From: Thermotogaceae bacterium
Lineage (GTDB): Bacteria; Thermotogota; Thermotogae; Thermotogales; Thermotogaceae
Reading direction: 5' to 3'
Assembly (NCBI GenBank): GCA_021161105.1
Contig: JAGHBG010000251.1
Location: 1 to 14,238, forward strand
DNA: 14,238 nucleotides
Both the position numbers and the translations under genes were made by a program. Under the pieces are notes generated by a model. It was not told where the DNA came from. It was given only the letters and a program-made list of their open reading frames with translations, and ran no database searches. This document shows, in pieces, positions 6,909 to 14,166 of this stretch; the stretch's first letter is position 1; the number at the start of each line of letters is the position of its first letter.

Positions 6909-7783
6909 AATTTTTCCAGCTTCCTCCTCCCAAAGAGCCCTTCCGGTTTAATAAGCAAAACAGCAACTATAAAAGCGAGTGATATTGTTGGTTTAAATGC
7001 GTTCCCAAGCTGATCACCAACAAATGTTTCCAGAATCCCGAGCAACATTCCTCCGAGTGCAGCTACAATCAAACTTTCAAAACCACCAAGAACTGCTGCG
7101 GTAAATCCTTCTATTTGATAATGAATCATCATTCCTGGAGAAATATATGTTTTTGGTGATGCAAGTATAGCCACAACCGCTGATAAAGATGCACTTATCA
7201 TCCATGCAATCGATATTATGAGATTTGAGTTTACACCCATAAGTTTTGCTGTTTGTTCATCTTGTGAAACAGCTCGCATAGCAAGACCAATTTTTGTAGA
7301 TTTTAAAAGAAGTGCCATAAAAACAGAGAAAATTGCAAAAATGGTTATAACCAGCAAATCCTGCCTCCTCAAAAGAACTAATCCACCTGCTATATGGAAC
7401 ACAAATGGCCTCCCTTTCACTAATTCTGGAAAAGCCTTATAATCAGCTCCGAATATTTGCACGGCTATACCCTCAAAAACCATCATTATTCCCAGAGTTA
7501 CAATGAGCATGGAACTGTGTGATATTCCTTTCAACGGTCTCATAGTAAATCTATTCACGACATATCCCATCGAAGCAGCTACAGGGATAACAAGAAGCAT
7601 GGAAGCTAAAGGGCTCATTCCTTTTCCTAAAAAGAGTAATGCAATATACGCTCCCATCATTCCCATATTTCCATACGCAAAGTTAACTATTCCAGAAACT
7701 TTGTACACAAGGACAAGTCCTATTGCTACAAGTGAATAATAAACTCCAACTACACAGCCAAGGATAATCTGATTGAGTATCAC
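6905..7783 (-). CDS. livH: LivH-type ABC permease
   Basis: A 292-residue integral membrane permease of the LivH family, the partner of the LivM-like protein in a branched-chain-type importer. Diagnostic features are the N-terminal block with GLVLVYKVSGIVNFAYGN (22-39) and GAYIA, the EAA-like cytoplasmic loop KIGLAMRAVSQDEQTAKLMG (164-183), and the C-terminal IKPEGLFGRRKLEKL, a positively charged cytoplasmic tail. About eight hydrophobic segments are visible. The start is a GTG (7783) that overlaps the livG stop as GTGA. A GGAGGGG site lies about 7 nt upstream, inside the end of livG. Family members carry amino acids but also amides, urea, and aliphatic or aromatic carboxylates, so the name does not fix the substrate. 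The symbol is given at family level. Confidence 0.92.
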   Translation of the reverse strand: MILNQIILGCVVGVYYSLVAIGLVLVYKVSGIVNFAYGNMGMMGAYIALLFLGKGMSPLASMLLVIPVAASMGYVVNRFTMRPLKGISHSSMLIVTLGIMMVFEGIAVQIFGADYKAFPELVKGRPFVFHIAGGLVLLRRQDLLVITIFAIFSVFMALLLKSTKIGLAMRAVSQDEQTAKLMGVNSNLIISIAWMISASLSAVVAILASPKTYISPGMMIHYQIEGFTAAVLGGFESLIVAALGGMLLGILETFVGDQLGNAFKPTISLAFIVAVLLIKPEGLFGRRKLEKL

Positions 7784-8547
7784 AACTTTACCCCTCCAAG
7801 GTAAGCCTTTAAAACCTCTGGATTGTTTCTAATCTCATTTGGTTTTCCCTCTGCTATCTTCTTTCCAAAATCCATCACCGTTATAACATCGGAGATGTTC
7901 ATTACAAGCTTCATATCGTGCTCTATCATTATTACAGTTATATCCATCTCGTTTCGAATTCTTTCTATGATTTCCAAAAGCCATCTCGTTTCGCTATCAC
8001 TTAACCCTGCAGCCGGTTCGTCCAGAAGTAAAAGGGAAGGCTCAGGCATTAGAGCCCTCCCAAGTTCCACCATTTTCTGTACCCCGTAAGGAAGATTTGC
8101 AGCATAAACTCCCATCCTGTTTTTTATTTCAAGAATGTCAGCTATATAGTATGCACGCGACAATGCTCTTCTTAATTCACGTTGATATTTTTTGCCTGCA
8201 ATTATCTCATCGACAAAACCATGTTCATACTTTGAATGAAATCCCACGAGGATATTGTCAAGCACCGTCATGTATTTGAATAATGCCGGGTTTTGAAAGA
8301 CTCTCGATATACCGAGCGATGCAATTCTATGAGTCTTCAGCATTGTTATATCCATCCCTTTGAAAATCACTCTTCCTGAATCCTTTTTTACTATTCCATT
8401 TATAGCATTAAAAACTGTCGTTTTCCCTGCGCCATTCGGACCTATGAGTGCATGAAGAGTCCCTTTTTCAACATTCATATTAAGACCATCAACAGCTTTA
8501 ACTCCTCCAAAACTCACGTGCAAATCCTCTATCTTGAGTATTTCCAT
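7780..8547 (-). CDS. livG: LivG-type ABC transporter ATPase
   Basis: A 255-residue cytoplasmic ATPase of the branched-chain-type importer. Visible motifs are Walker A GPNGAGKT (36-43), Q-loop Gln85 in RVFQNP, the signature LPYGVQK (152-158, the LivG variant of LSGGQ), Walker B LLLLDEP with catalytic Glu177, the D-loop AGLSDSE, and the switch His210 in MIEHD. The long insertion around 105-135 and the C-terminal NNPEVLKAYLGG tail are LivG rather than LivF characters. It begins 1 nt after the binding-protein stop codon with GGAGG 6 nt upstream, and ends overlapping livH by 4 nt. LivG normally forms a heterodimer with LivF, which is absent from this operon. This subunit may therefore work as a homodimer or borrow a LivF encoded elsewhere. 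Confidence 0.94.
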   Translation of the reverse strand: MEILKIEDLHVSFGGVKAVDGLNMNVEKGTLHALIGPNGAGKTTVFNAINGIVKKDSGRVIFKGMDITMLKTHRIASLGISRVFQNPALFKYMTVLDNILVGFHSKYEHGFVDEIIAGKKYQRELRRALSRAYYIADILEIKNRMGVYAANLPYGVQKMVELGRALMPEPSLLLLDEPAAGLSDSETRWLLEIIERIRNEMDITVIMIEHDMKLVMNISDVITVMDFGKKIAEGKPNEIRNNPEVLKAYLGGVKL

Positions 8548-8548
8548 T

Positions 8549-9715
8549 TCAATCCTCCAATCCCATAAGAGGTGTTATGGGTTTAAATAATCCGCTCTCT
8601 ATCTTTATAAAGTACATTGTAGATTTACCTCTTCTTTTGTTAGGACCGTAAGAAATATCTTTTGCCATTATTCCGTTCCAGTGATTAAAGCTCTCCAGGG
8701 CTTTTACAAGTTTCTCCCTTGTAGGATTTTCTCCCGCCTTTTTCAGTGCTTCTGTAAAGACTTCTGCAGCTATAAATCCAGCCACTGCATAGGATGATGG
8801 AATTTCATTTGGATAGGACTTTTGGTATATTTCAGTGAATTTTTGATAATCTTTCGTGTACTCTGGATTGTCCTCTGAAGGTATTGGAACCCATCCTGTC
8901 ACAATTACACCTTCTACATACTCTTTCCCAAGACTTACGAATGCAGGGTCAGCGTTAGGATATATGGTCACTATCGTTCTATCATAGCCGTAATCCTTTA
9001 AAGTTTTGATCCATCTAAGTGTATCTGTTATAAATCCATATATCACAACAGCATCGGGATTAGCGTTCAGTACTTTTAAAGCTAATGAACTGTAATCAGT
9101 TTCAAGGGGGTTGTAAGGAAGTTCAAGTTTTGGCGACATAGAATACTTGGAAAGACGTTTTTTCACACCGCTAAGTCCTTCATTTCCAACATCGTTGTTC
9201 ATGTAGAGGATGGCTATAGATTTCTTTTCAAGCTTCCCAACGAGGAATTTTGCTATTAACTGGCCTTCAAGAAGGTAATCTGGCTGAACAGGAAAGACAT
9301 ACTTCTTTGGGGGATTGGATAGTTTTGAAGATCCCGATCCTTGGTAGACAAATGGAACACCTTTGGAATTAAGGTAATCCATGACAGCAAGACATCCGTA
9401 GGTCCCAAGCCCTCCAACTATGGCAAAAACTTTATCTTCTTCTACCAATCTCTTGACTTCTACAACTGTTTTCGATGGATTAAGCTGATCATCAGCCACG
9501 ATGAGTTCTATTTTTCTTCCATGAACCCCTCCGTTTGAATTTACCCAGTTGAAGTAAGCCTTCATACCTTTTGTCATTCCCTGACCTATAACAGCGTAAG
9601 GTCCTGACAATGCTTGAAATGTTCCTATCACAACTTTGTCAGGGTAAATCCCATCTTCTGCGAACAACAAAGCCATGGCAAAAATCACTATCAGAAATAT
9701 CCAGAATTTCCTCAC
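8549..9715 (-). CDS. LivK-type periplasmic substrate-binding protein
   Basis: A 388-residue extracytoplasmic binding protein of the Peripla_BP_6 (Leu/Ile/Val-binding-like) family that captures the ligand for the LivGHM importer. Residues 1-19 are a classical signal peptide ending in LLFA. No lipobox Cys is seen, so it should be free rather than a lipoprotein. The mature part starts with the family pattern VVIGTFQALSGPYAVIGQGM (28-47), followed by NWVNSNGGVHGRKIELIVADD and AIVGGLGTYGCLAV. The ligand cannot be predicted reliably. The family covers amino acids, amides, and aromatic and aliphatic acids, and the neighbouring acyl-CoA enzymes favour a carboxylate or ester. The GTG start (9715) is preceded by GGGGAGGTGG at good spacing. 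A 29-nt gap from the SDR gene holds only this binding site and no terminator, consistent with one operon. Confidence 0.93.
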   Translation of the reverse strand: MRKFWIFLIVIFAMALLFAEDGIYPDKVVIGTFQALSGPYAVIGQGMTKGMKAYFNWVNSNGGVHGRKIELIVADDQLNPSKTVVEVKRLVEEDKVFAIVGGLGTYGCLAVMDYLNSKGVPFVYQGSGSSKLSNPPKKYVFPVQPDYLLEGQLIAKFLVGKLEKKSIAILYMNNDVGNEGLSGVKKRLSKYSMSPKLELPYNPLETDYSSLALKVLNANPDAVVIYGFITDTLRWIKTLKDYGYDRTIVTIYPNADPAFVSLGKEYVEGVIVTGWVPIPSEDNPEYTKDYQKFTEIYQKSYPNEIPSSYAVAGFIAAEVFTEALKKAGENPTREKLVKALESFNHWNGIMAKDISYGPNKRRGKSTMYFIKIESGLFKPITPLMGLED

Positions 9716-9744
9716 CTAAACCACCTCCCCAAAATGTTCATTCT

Positions 9745-10491
9745 TCAAAGTACCGTTCCCCCATCAACACCGATTACCTGTCCTGTTATGTAGCTTGACT
9801 CATCACTGGCTAAGAAAAGATAAACCTTCGCGACCTCTTCTGGCTTTCCAAATCTCTTTAAAGCAATCTTCTGCTTGAACAGATCCTTAAGTTTATCTGG
9901 TATCTTTTCAGTCATGCGTGTTTCAATAAATCCCGGTGCCACCGCATTAACTCTTATTGCAGCTCCCTTTCTGGAGAACTCCTTTGCCCATGTTTTGGTC
10001 ATCCCAATGACCCCAGCCTTTGTAGCTGCATAATTTGTCTGACCTATGTTTCCATATATTCCAACCACAGAGGAAGTATTCACAATGCTTCCTTTACCAA
10101 TCTCCAGCATATATGGATACACCACTTTTGTCATGTTAAAAACACCCTTTAGATTGACATTAATTACAGCGTCCCAGTCCTTCTCTTCTAACTTTTCTAT
10201 GAGAGCATCTCTGGTTATTCCAGCGTTATTGATTAGTGCATCTATCCTTCCAAACTTTTCGAAAACATCATCAACAGCTTCTTTAACTTCTTCGAATTTG
10301 CTGACATCTACAACGTAAGTCGCCAGATTTTCTCTCAGGTTTCCAGCATCTTCGCTTAACTTATTAAGAGCATCTCTATTCACATCAAAAGCCGCAACCT
10401 TTGCCCCTTCTTGAAGGAAAAGAAATGTTGTTGCTCTTCCTATACCACTCGCTGCCCCTGTTATGATACACACCTTATCTTTAAGTCTCAT
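9745..10491 (-). CDS. FabG-like SDR oxidoreductase, probable 3-hydroxyacyl-CoA dehydrogenase
   Basis: A 248-residue classical short-chain dehydrogenase. It has the nucleotide-binding TGAASGIG (11-18), NNAG (88-91), the catalytic Asn113 in NVNL, Ser (140/141 in NTSSVVG), Tyr154 and Lys158 in YAATK, and the FabG-like PGFIETRMTE and TGQVIGVDGG C-terminal motifs. Asp36 at the end of the second beta strand (AAFDVN) favours NAD(H) over the NADP(H) used by fatty-acid-synthesis FabG. Combined with the thiolase and CoA-transferase immediately upstream, this suggests reversible oxidation of a 3-hydroxyacyl-CoA to a 3-ketoacyl-CoA. FabG activity in lipid synthesis cannot be excluded. The ATG (10491) follows the thiolase stop by 12 nt and has an AAGGGGGG ribosome binding site at about 6 nt. 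Confidence 0.92.
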   Translation of the reverse strand: MRLKDKVCIITGAASGIGRATTFLFLQEGAKVAAFDVNRDALNKLSEDAGNLRENLATYVVDVSKFEEVKEAVDDVFEKFGRIDALINNAGITRDALIEKLEEKDWDAVINVNLKGVFNMTKVVYPYMLEIGKGSIVNTSSVVGIYGNIGQTNYAATKAGVIGMTKTWAKEFSRKGAAIRVNAVAPGFIETRMTEKIPDKLKDLFKQKIALKRFGKPEEVAKVYLFLASDESSYITGQVIGVDGGTVL

Positions 10492-10503
10492 TCGGATCCC
10501 CCC

Positions 10504-11709
10504 TTAATCCACATTTTGAATCAAAACAGCTGTCCCCATGCCTCCACCTATACAGAGTGTTGCAAGACCCCATTCTAAATTTCTCCTTTTAAGCTCGTAA
10601 AGCAGCGTGACTATAATCCTGTTTCCTGAGGCACCAATGGGATGTCCAAGAGCAATAGCCCCACCGTTAACATTCACTTTCTCTTTTATATGATCTTCGT
10701 TTACTTTGAAAATCCTGCTCCATTCTCTTACCACGGCTATGCTCTGCACGGCAAAAGCCTCATTAAGTTCTATTAGATCGATATCTTCAAATGACAAGTT
10801 AACCTTTTCCATCAATTTTTGAACCGCTGGCACAGGACCAAGCCCCATTTCCATGGGATCAACTCCTGCTTGAGCCCATGAGACGACCCTTGCTAAAGGT
10901 TTCAAACCGAGCTCTTCAACTGCTCTCTTTGAAGCAAGTATGGTAGCACTTGCGCCATCGTTTATCCCACTGGAATTTCCAGCAGTTACTGTTCCATCTT
11001 TTTTGAATGCAGGCTTTAAAGCAGCGAGTTTTTCAGGGGTAACATCAGGCCTTGGATGCTCATCTAGTGTGATTTCAATTTCAGTTTTTTTTGCATTGAC
11101 CTTTACCGGGGATATTTCATCCTTAAATTTGCCCTTCTCCATCGCTTCTCTGGTTTTCACTTGACTCCAATATGCGAACTCATCCTGTTCTTTCCTTGTT
11201 ATTCCATACTTTTCCGCAAGGTGTTCTGCCGTAAGCCCCATGTGAGTACGATTGAAAACATCTGTCAGTCCATCGTATATCATTGTATCTACAACCTCGT
11301 AATTGCCAAACTTCGTCCCAAACCTTGAACTGTATGGAATAAGGTAAGGCGCCTGCGACATATTCTCCATTCCTCCAGCTAATACGACATCCGCCTCACC
11401 AAACTTTATATCCTGTGATCCAAGCATCAAAGCCTTCATTCCACTACCACACACCATGTTCACAGTGTAAGCTGGCACTTCAACAGGAACTCCTACACCA
11501 ATCGAAACCTGTCGTGCAGGTCCCATACCCTGTCCTGCCATAAGAACGTTCCCAAAGATCGTTTCATCGATCTGAGAAGGCATTATATTTGACTGCTTCA
11601 TAGCAGCTTTTGCTGCTACCTTTGCAAGCTCAACAGCGGGCACATCCTTGAAAGAACCTCCAAATTTCCCTATAGGTGTTCTTTTCGCTCCAACAATAAA
11701 AACCTCCAC
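10504..11709 (-). CDS. Acetyl-CoA acetyltransferase (thiolase)
   Basis: A thiolase of about 401 residues, the usual family size. Numbered from the chosen GTG: N-terminal EVFIVGAKRTPIGKF, acyl-accepting Cys87 in MVCGSGMKA, GNSSGINDGA (244-253), NEAFAVQ (316-322), His356 in LGHPIGASG and the second catalytic Cys386 in LCIGGGMG. All thiolase residues are present. It interconverts a 3-ketoacyl-CoA plus CoA with acetyl-CoA plus acyl-CoA. The motifs resemble short-chain acetoacetyl-CoA thiolases, but chain length is not provable here. Starts: the longer frame (ATG 11781) would overlap the CoA-transferase by 62 nt. An ATG at 11715 sits inside the GAGGTGAT ribosome site, whereas the GTG at 11709 is 8 nt from GAGG and gives the family's usual N-terminus. 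It follows the CoA-transferase gene almost without a gap. Confidence 0.94.
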   Translation of the reverse strand: MEVFIVGAKRTPIGKFGGSFKDVPAVELAKVAAKAAMKQSNIMPSQIDETIFGNVLMAGQGMGPARQVSIGVGVPVEVPAYTVNMVCGSGMKALMLGSQDIKFGEADVVLAGGMENMSQAPYLIPYSSRFGTKFGNYEVVDTMIYDGLTDVFNRTHMGLTAEHLAEKYGITRKEQDEFAYWSQVKTREAMEKGKFKDEISPVKVNAKKTEIEITLDEHPRPDVTPEKLAALKPAFKKDGTVTAGNSSGINDGASATILASKRAVEELGLKPLARVVSWAQAGVDPMEMGLGPVPAVQKLMEKVNLSFEDIDLIELNEAFAVQSIAVVREWSRIFKVNEDHIKEKVNVNGGAIALGHPIGASGNRIIVTLLYELKRRNLEWGLATLCIGGGMGTAVLIQNVD

Positions 11710-11713
11710 AATC

Positions 11714-11721
11714 ATCACCTC
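11714..11721 (-). promoter_or_regulatory. Ribosome binding site of the thiolase gene
   Basis: GAGGTGAT on the minus strand overlaps the CoA-transferase stop codon (TGA) and the ATG at 11715. With an 8-nt gap from GAGG, the GTG at 11709 is the better-placed start. The overlap implies coupled translation. Confidence 0.55.
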
Positions 11722-13018
11722 ACAATATTCCCAATTTTTTTGCTTCCTTTTTAAGCCAATCTCTGAAATCAGGGTGGGCAATTTCTATAAGCATTTTTGC
11801 TCTTTCCCTGACGCTCCGGCCTCTGAGATGTGCTACTCCATATTCAGTTACCACATAATCAACATCCTGCCTTGGCACGGTCACAGCAGAACCCTCAGGC
11901 AAGACTGGAACGATGGTTGAAATCTGTCCTCCCTTGGCAATGGATTTGAGTGCAATAATTCCTTTTCCATCTTTGCTCATAACTGCCCCTCTATGAGTGT
12001 CAAGTTGTCCACCTGTCCCGCTATAATGACGGGGTCCTATCGATTCAGAACATACATTCCCTGTTAAATCCACCATTAGAGCTGTATTTATACTCACCAT
12101 CTTCTCGTTTTGCGCTATAATGTAGGGATCATTAACATACTTTCCACGGAAGAACATCACACCAGGGTTACTATTCACAAATTCATACATTCTCTTGGTC
12201 CCAAAGGCGAATGTGCAAACAAACTTTCCCTTCCATAAAGTTTTGTTTCTGTTGGTTATTACTCCCATTTCAAAAAGATCTATCATGGACTCTGTAAGCA
12301 TTTCTGTATGGACTCCTAAATCCTTCTTGTCTTTAAAAAGACGCGCAACTGCATCAGGTATTGCTCCAATCCCAAGCTGGATGGTAGATCCATCTTCCAC
12401 AAGCTCTGATATGTTGTATGCAATCATCTTTTCTGTTTCTCCAGGCTGAACAGGTTTGACTTCAGGTAGTTCATAATCCACCTCGAGTATATAATCCACT
12501 TCGGTTATATGGACGCTTGTATCACCGTGAGTGATTGGAGCAGCGGGATTTACCTCAAGAATCACTGTTTTCGCTGCTTCCAGTATATCTTTTTCATAGA
12601 CGATACTGGCTGAAAGTGTTAAAAAACCATGTTCATCCATGGGAGAAGCAACTCCAACAAAAAAGTCTATATTTCTTGCAGCGATCAGATCCGTACCCGC
12701 CTGGTGAAGATTGTTAGGAACATAGGTTATTGACCTTATACCTTCTTTTAATGCGTCTCTATTTGGCTTGCCATAAAACCAGGAGTTGTTCGTAATATTT
12801 GGTTCATAAGCTTTCTCTAAGAAAAATGCATAGGGTTTCATATTCAAACATGTAAAAATCTGCACATTCTTGGAATTCACTTTATGCACTTCACTTAAAA
12901 AAACCTGTGGCTCCATTGGAGTCATACCAGCCACCACAGTAGCTCCGTCTTTTATTAATTTCAAAACATCATCAATAGATGTAAGTTTTTTTCTGTAAAG
13001 TTCTTTCCACTTTTTCAC
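11720..13018 (-). CDS. Acetyl-CoA hydrolase/CoA-transferase family protein (4-hydroxybutyrate/butyrate CoA-transferase-like)
   Basis: A 432-residue two-domain CoA-transferase of the family that includes 4-hydroxybutyrate CoA-transferase and butyryl-CoA:acetate CoA-transferase. The length is typical. The catalytic Glu is Glu239 in GVHTEM, which in studied members forms the gamma-glutamyl-CoA thioester. The CoA-binding glycine loop is SGTGGQLD (333-340), and the conserved TEYGVAHLRGRS block lies at 391-402. GIGAIPDAVA (216-225) is another family signature. Predicted role: move CoA from acetyl-CoA (or another donor) to the imported carboxylic acid, saving ATP, or the reverse in acid excretion. 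The exact acid is unknown. Start is GTG (13018), overlapping the TetR stop by 4 nt (GTGA), with AAGGGG 8 nt upstream. It is the first enzyme gene of the operon. Confidence 0.92.
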   Translation of the reverse strand: MKKWKELYRKKLTSIDDVLKLIKDGATVVAGMTPMEPQVFLSEVHKVNSKNVQIFTCLNMKPYAFFLEKAYEPNITNNSWFYGKPNRDALKEGIRSITYVPNNLHQAGTDLIAARNIDFFVGVASPMDEHGFLTLSASIVYEKDILEAAKTVILEVNPAAPITHGDTSVHITEVDYILEVDYELPEVKPVQPGETEKMIAYNISELVEDGSTIQLGIGAIPDAVARLFKDKKDLGVHTEMLTESMIDLFEMGVITNRNKTLWKGKFVCTFAFGTKRMYEFVNSNPGVMFFRGKYVNDPYIIAQNEKMVSINTALMVDLTGNVCSESIGPRHYSGTGGQLDTHRGAVMSKDGKGIIALKSIAKGGQISTIVPVLPEGSAVTVPRQDVDYVVTEYGVAHLRGRSVRERAKMLIEIAHPDFRDWLKKEAKKLGIL

Positions 13019-14154
13019 AATACCAACCCCTTTATTCCTTTGTATATAAACTTAGAAAGCCTCTTTAGAGCCTTTATCTCATCAGTCTTTGTGTAAAACA
13101 GCAAATCCTCTCCCATGAAATGACCGATGCCCATTAAGAAAACGGCAAGATCTTCAACCGGATACTTAATAATCTGGCCTGTTTCCATAGAAGCATTAAG
13201 TGGTGGCAGATAACTTTCATGAAGCTTGTGGTAGTAATTCATCGCAATCTCAGGAAGTATAAATTCTGCTTCTCTTACTATCCTGTATATTCCCGAATGG
13301 ACTTTAAAGAATCTTAGAAAAGCATAATATCCAGCTATTTCAGCATCTCGTCTATCACTTATACCAGATATAGCTGCTTTTATTGTGTGCCTCAACATTC
13401 TATTTATCCTGATTACTAACTCTTTCAGCACATCCTGCTTTGTTTCAAAATAAAGATAAAATGTTCCAAGTCCAACGCCAGCTAATCGTGTAATATCATA
13501 TATCTGTGTCTTTCTAAAACCTTTTTCTGAAAAAAGTTTTTCAGCAGAAGAGAGTATTTTAGCTTTCGTGGTATCTTCTTCAGCTTTATTGGGAGAGATT
13601 GTAATATTAAATACTGCTTCATCAAGAACATGAACATCTGGATCTATCCCATTCCATATGAACTTAAGAAGGCAAACTCCAGAACTTTCGCTCACATTCA
13701 TATTCCAAAAGTATCTCCACATAGTTAAAAATCTAACAGAACCCCAAACATACCAGAACAGCTCATCAGAGACGATTAATCCAATTTCTTTCATCTTTTT
13801 AATTAAAACGCTTTTGATCTTTTTTGGTATGAAAGCAAAAGTAAATTCAGCTTCGTGTAAAACCTTACACATTTCTGCGTTTTCCTCAACAAAAAAGACA
13901 TAATCCTCTATTAACCTCGTGAGCTTACTCTCCATAGTAAAACCTTTAACCTTTAATGACTCATTAAGCTTTTTGATCCCATCCTCAAATATATGTTTCA
14001 CAAGGTAATCTTTTCCTTTAAAGTATTTGTAGAAAGTTGAGTTACTTACCCTTGCTTTTCGCACTATTTGTGCTATTGATACATCCTCTATACCTTTCTT
14101 GGCAAACAGATTAAGTGCAGCTTCTTCAATCCTACTTCTTGATGAATTCAACAT
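13015..14154 (-). CDS. Tandem TetR-family transcriptional regulator (two TetR units in one chain)
   Basis: About 379 residues, twice the usual TetR length. Numbered from ATG 14154, the first DNA-binding domain is at about 4-58, with its helix-turn-helix at 26-45 ending in STFYKYF. A second full domain is at about 196-251, with its helix-turn-helix at 216-236 ending in GTFYLYF. Each is followed by its own helical ligand domain. The ligand domains share an EAEF motif (101-104 and 295-298) and an FI[WY]xGI ending (165-170 and 369-374). This looks like duplication and fusion giving an intramolecular dimer. No Met lies near the second domain, so separate translation is unlikely. As first gene of the operon it probably autoregulates and controls the import/CoA genes, presumably responding to a substrate or acyl-CoA. 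GGAG lies 7 nt before 14154; the ATG at 14160 is only 1 nt away from it. Confidence 0.9.
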   Translation of the reverse strand: MLNSSRSRIEEAALNLFAKKGIEDVSIAQIVRKARVSNSTFYKYFKGKDYLVKHIFEDGIKKLNESLKVKGFTMESKLTRLIEDYVFFVEENAEMCKVLHEAEFTFAFIPKKIKSVLIKKMKEIGLIVSDELFWYVWGSVRFLTMWRYFWNMNVSESSGVCLLKFIWNGIDPDVHVLDEAVFNITISPNKAEEDTTKAKILSSAEKLFSEKGFRKTQIYDITRLAGVGLGTFYLYFETKQDVLKELVIRINRMLRHTIKAAISGISDRRDAEIAGYYAFLRFFKVHSGIYRIVREAEFILPEIAMNYYHKLHESYLPPLNASMETGQIIKYPVEDLAVFLMGIGHFMGEDLLFYTKTDEIKALKRLSKFIYKGIKGLVL

Positions 14155-14161
14155 GCTCATA

Positions 14162-14166
14162 CTCCT
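14162..14166 (-). promoter_or_regulatory. Ribosome binding site of the tandem TetR gene
   Basis: AGGAG on the minus strand, one base before ATG 14160 and seven bases before ATG 14154. The spacing favours 14154 as the real start, shortening the protein by two residues. Confidence 0.55.

Noticed and set aside
11710..11781. N-terminal extension of the thiolase to ATG 11781
   Set aside because: It would overlap the CoA-transferase by 62 nt, and the extra residues do not look like the thiolase N-terminus, which begins at the family's usual EVFIVGAKRTPIG.
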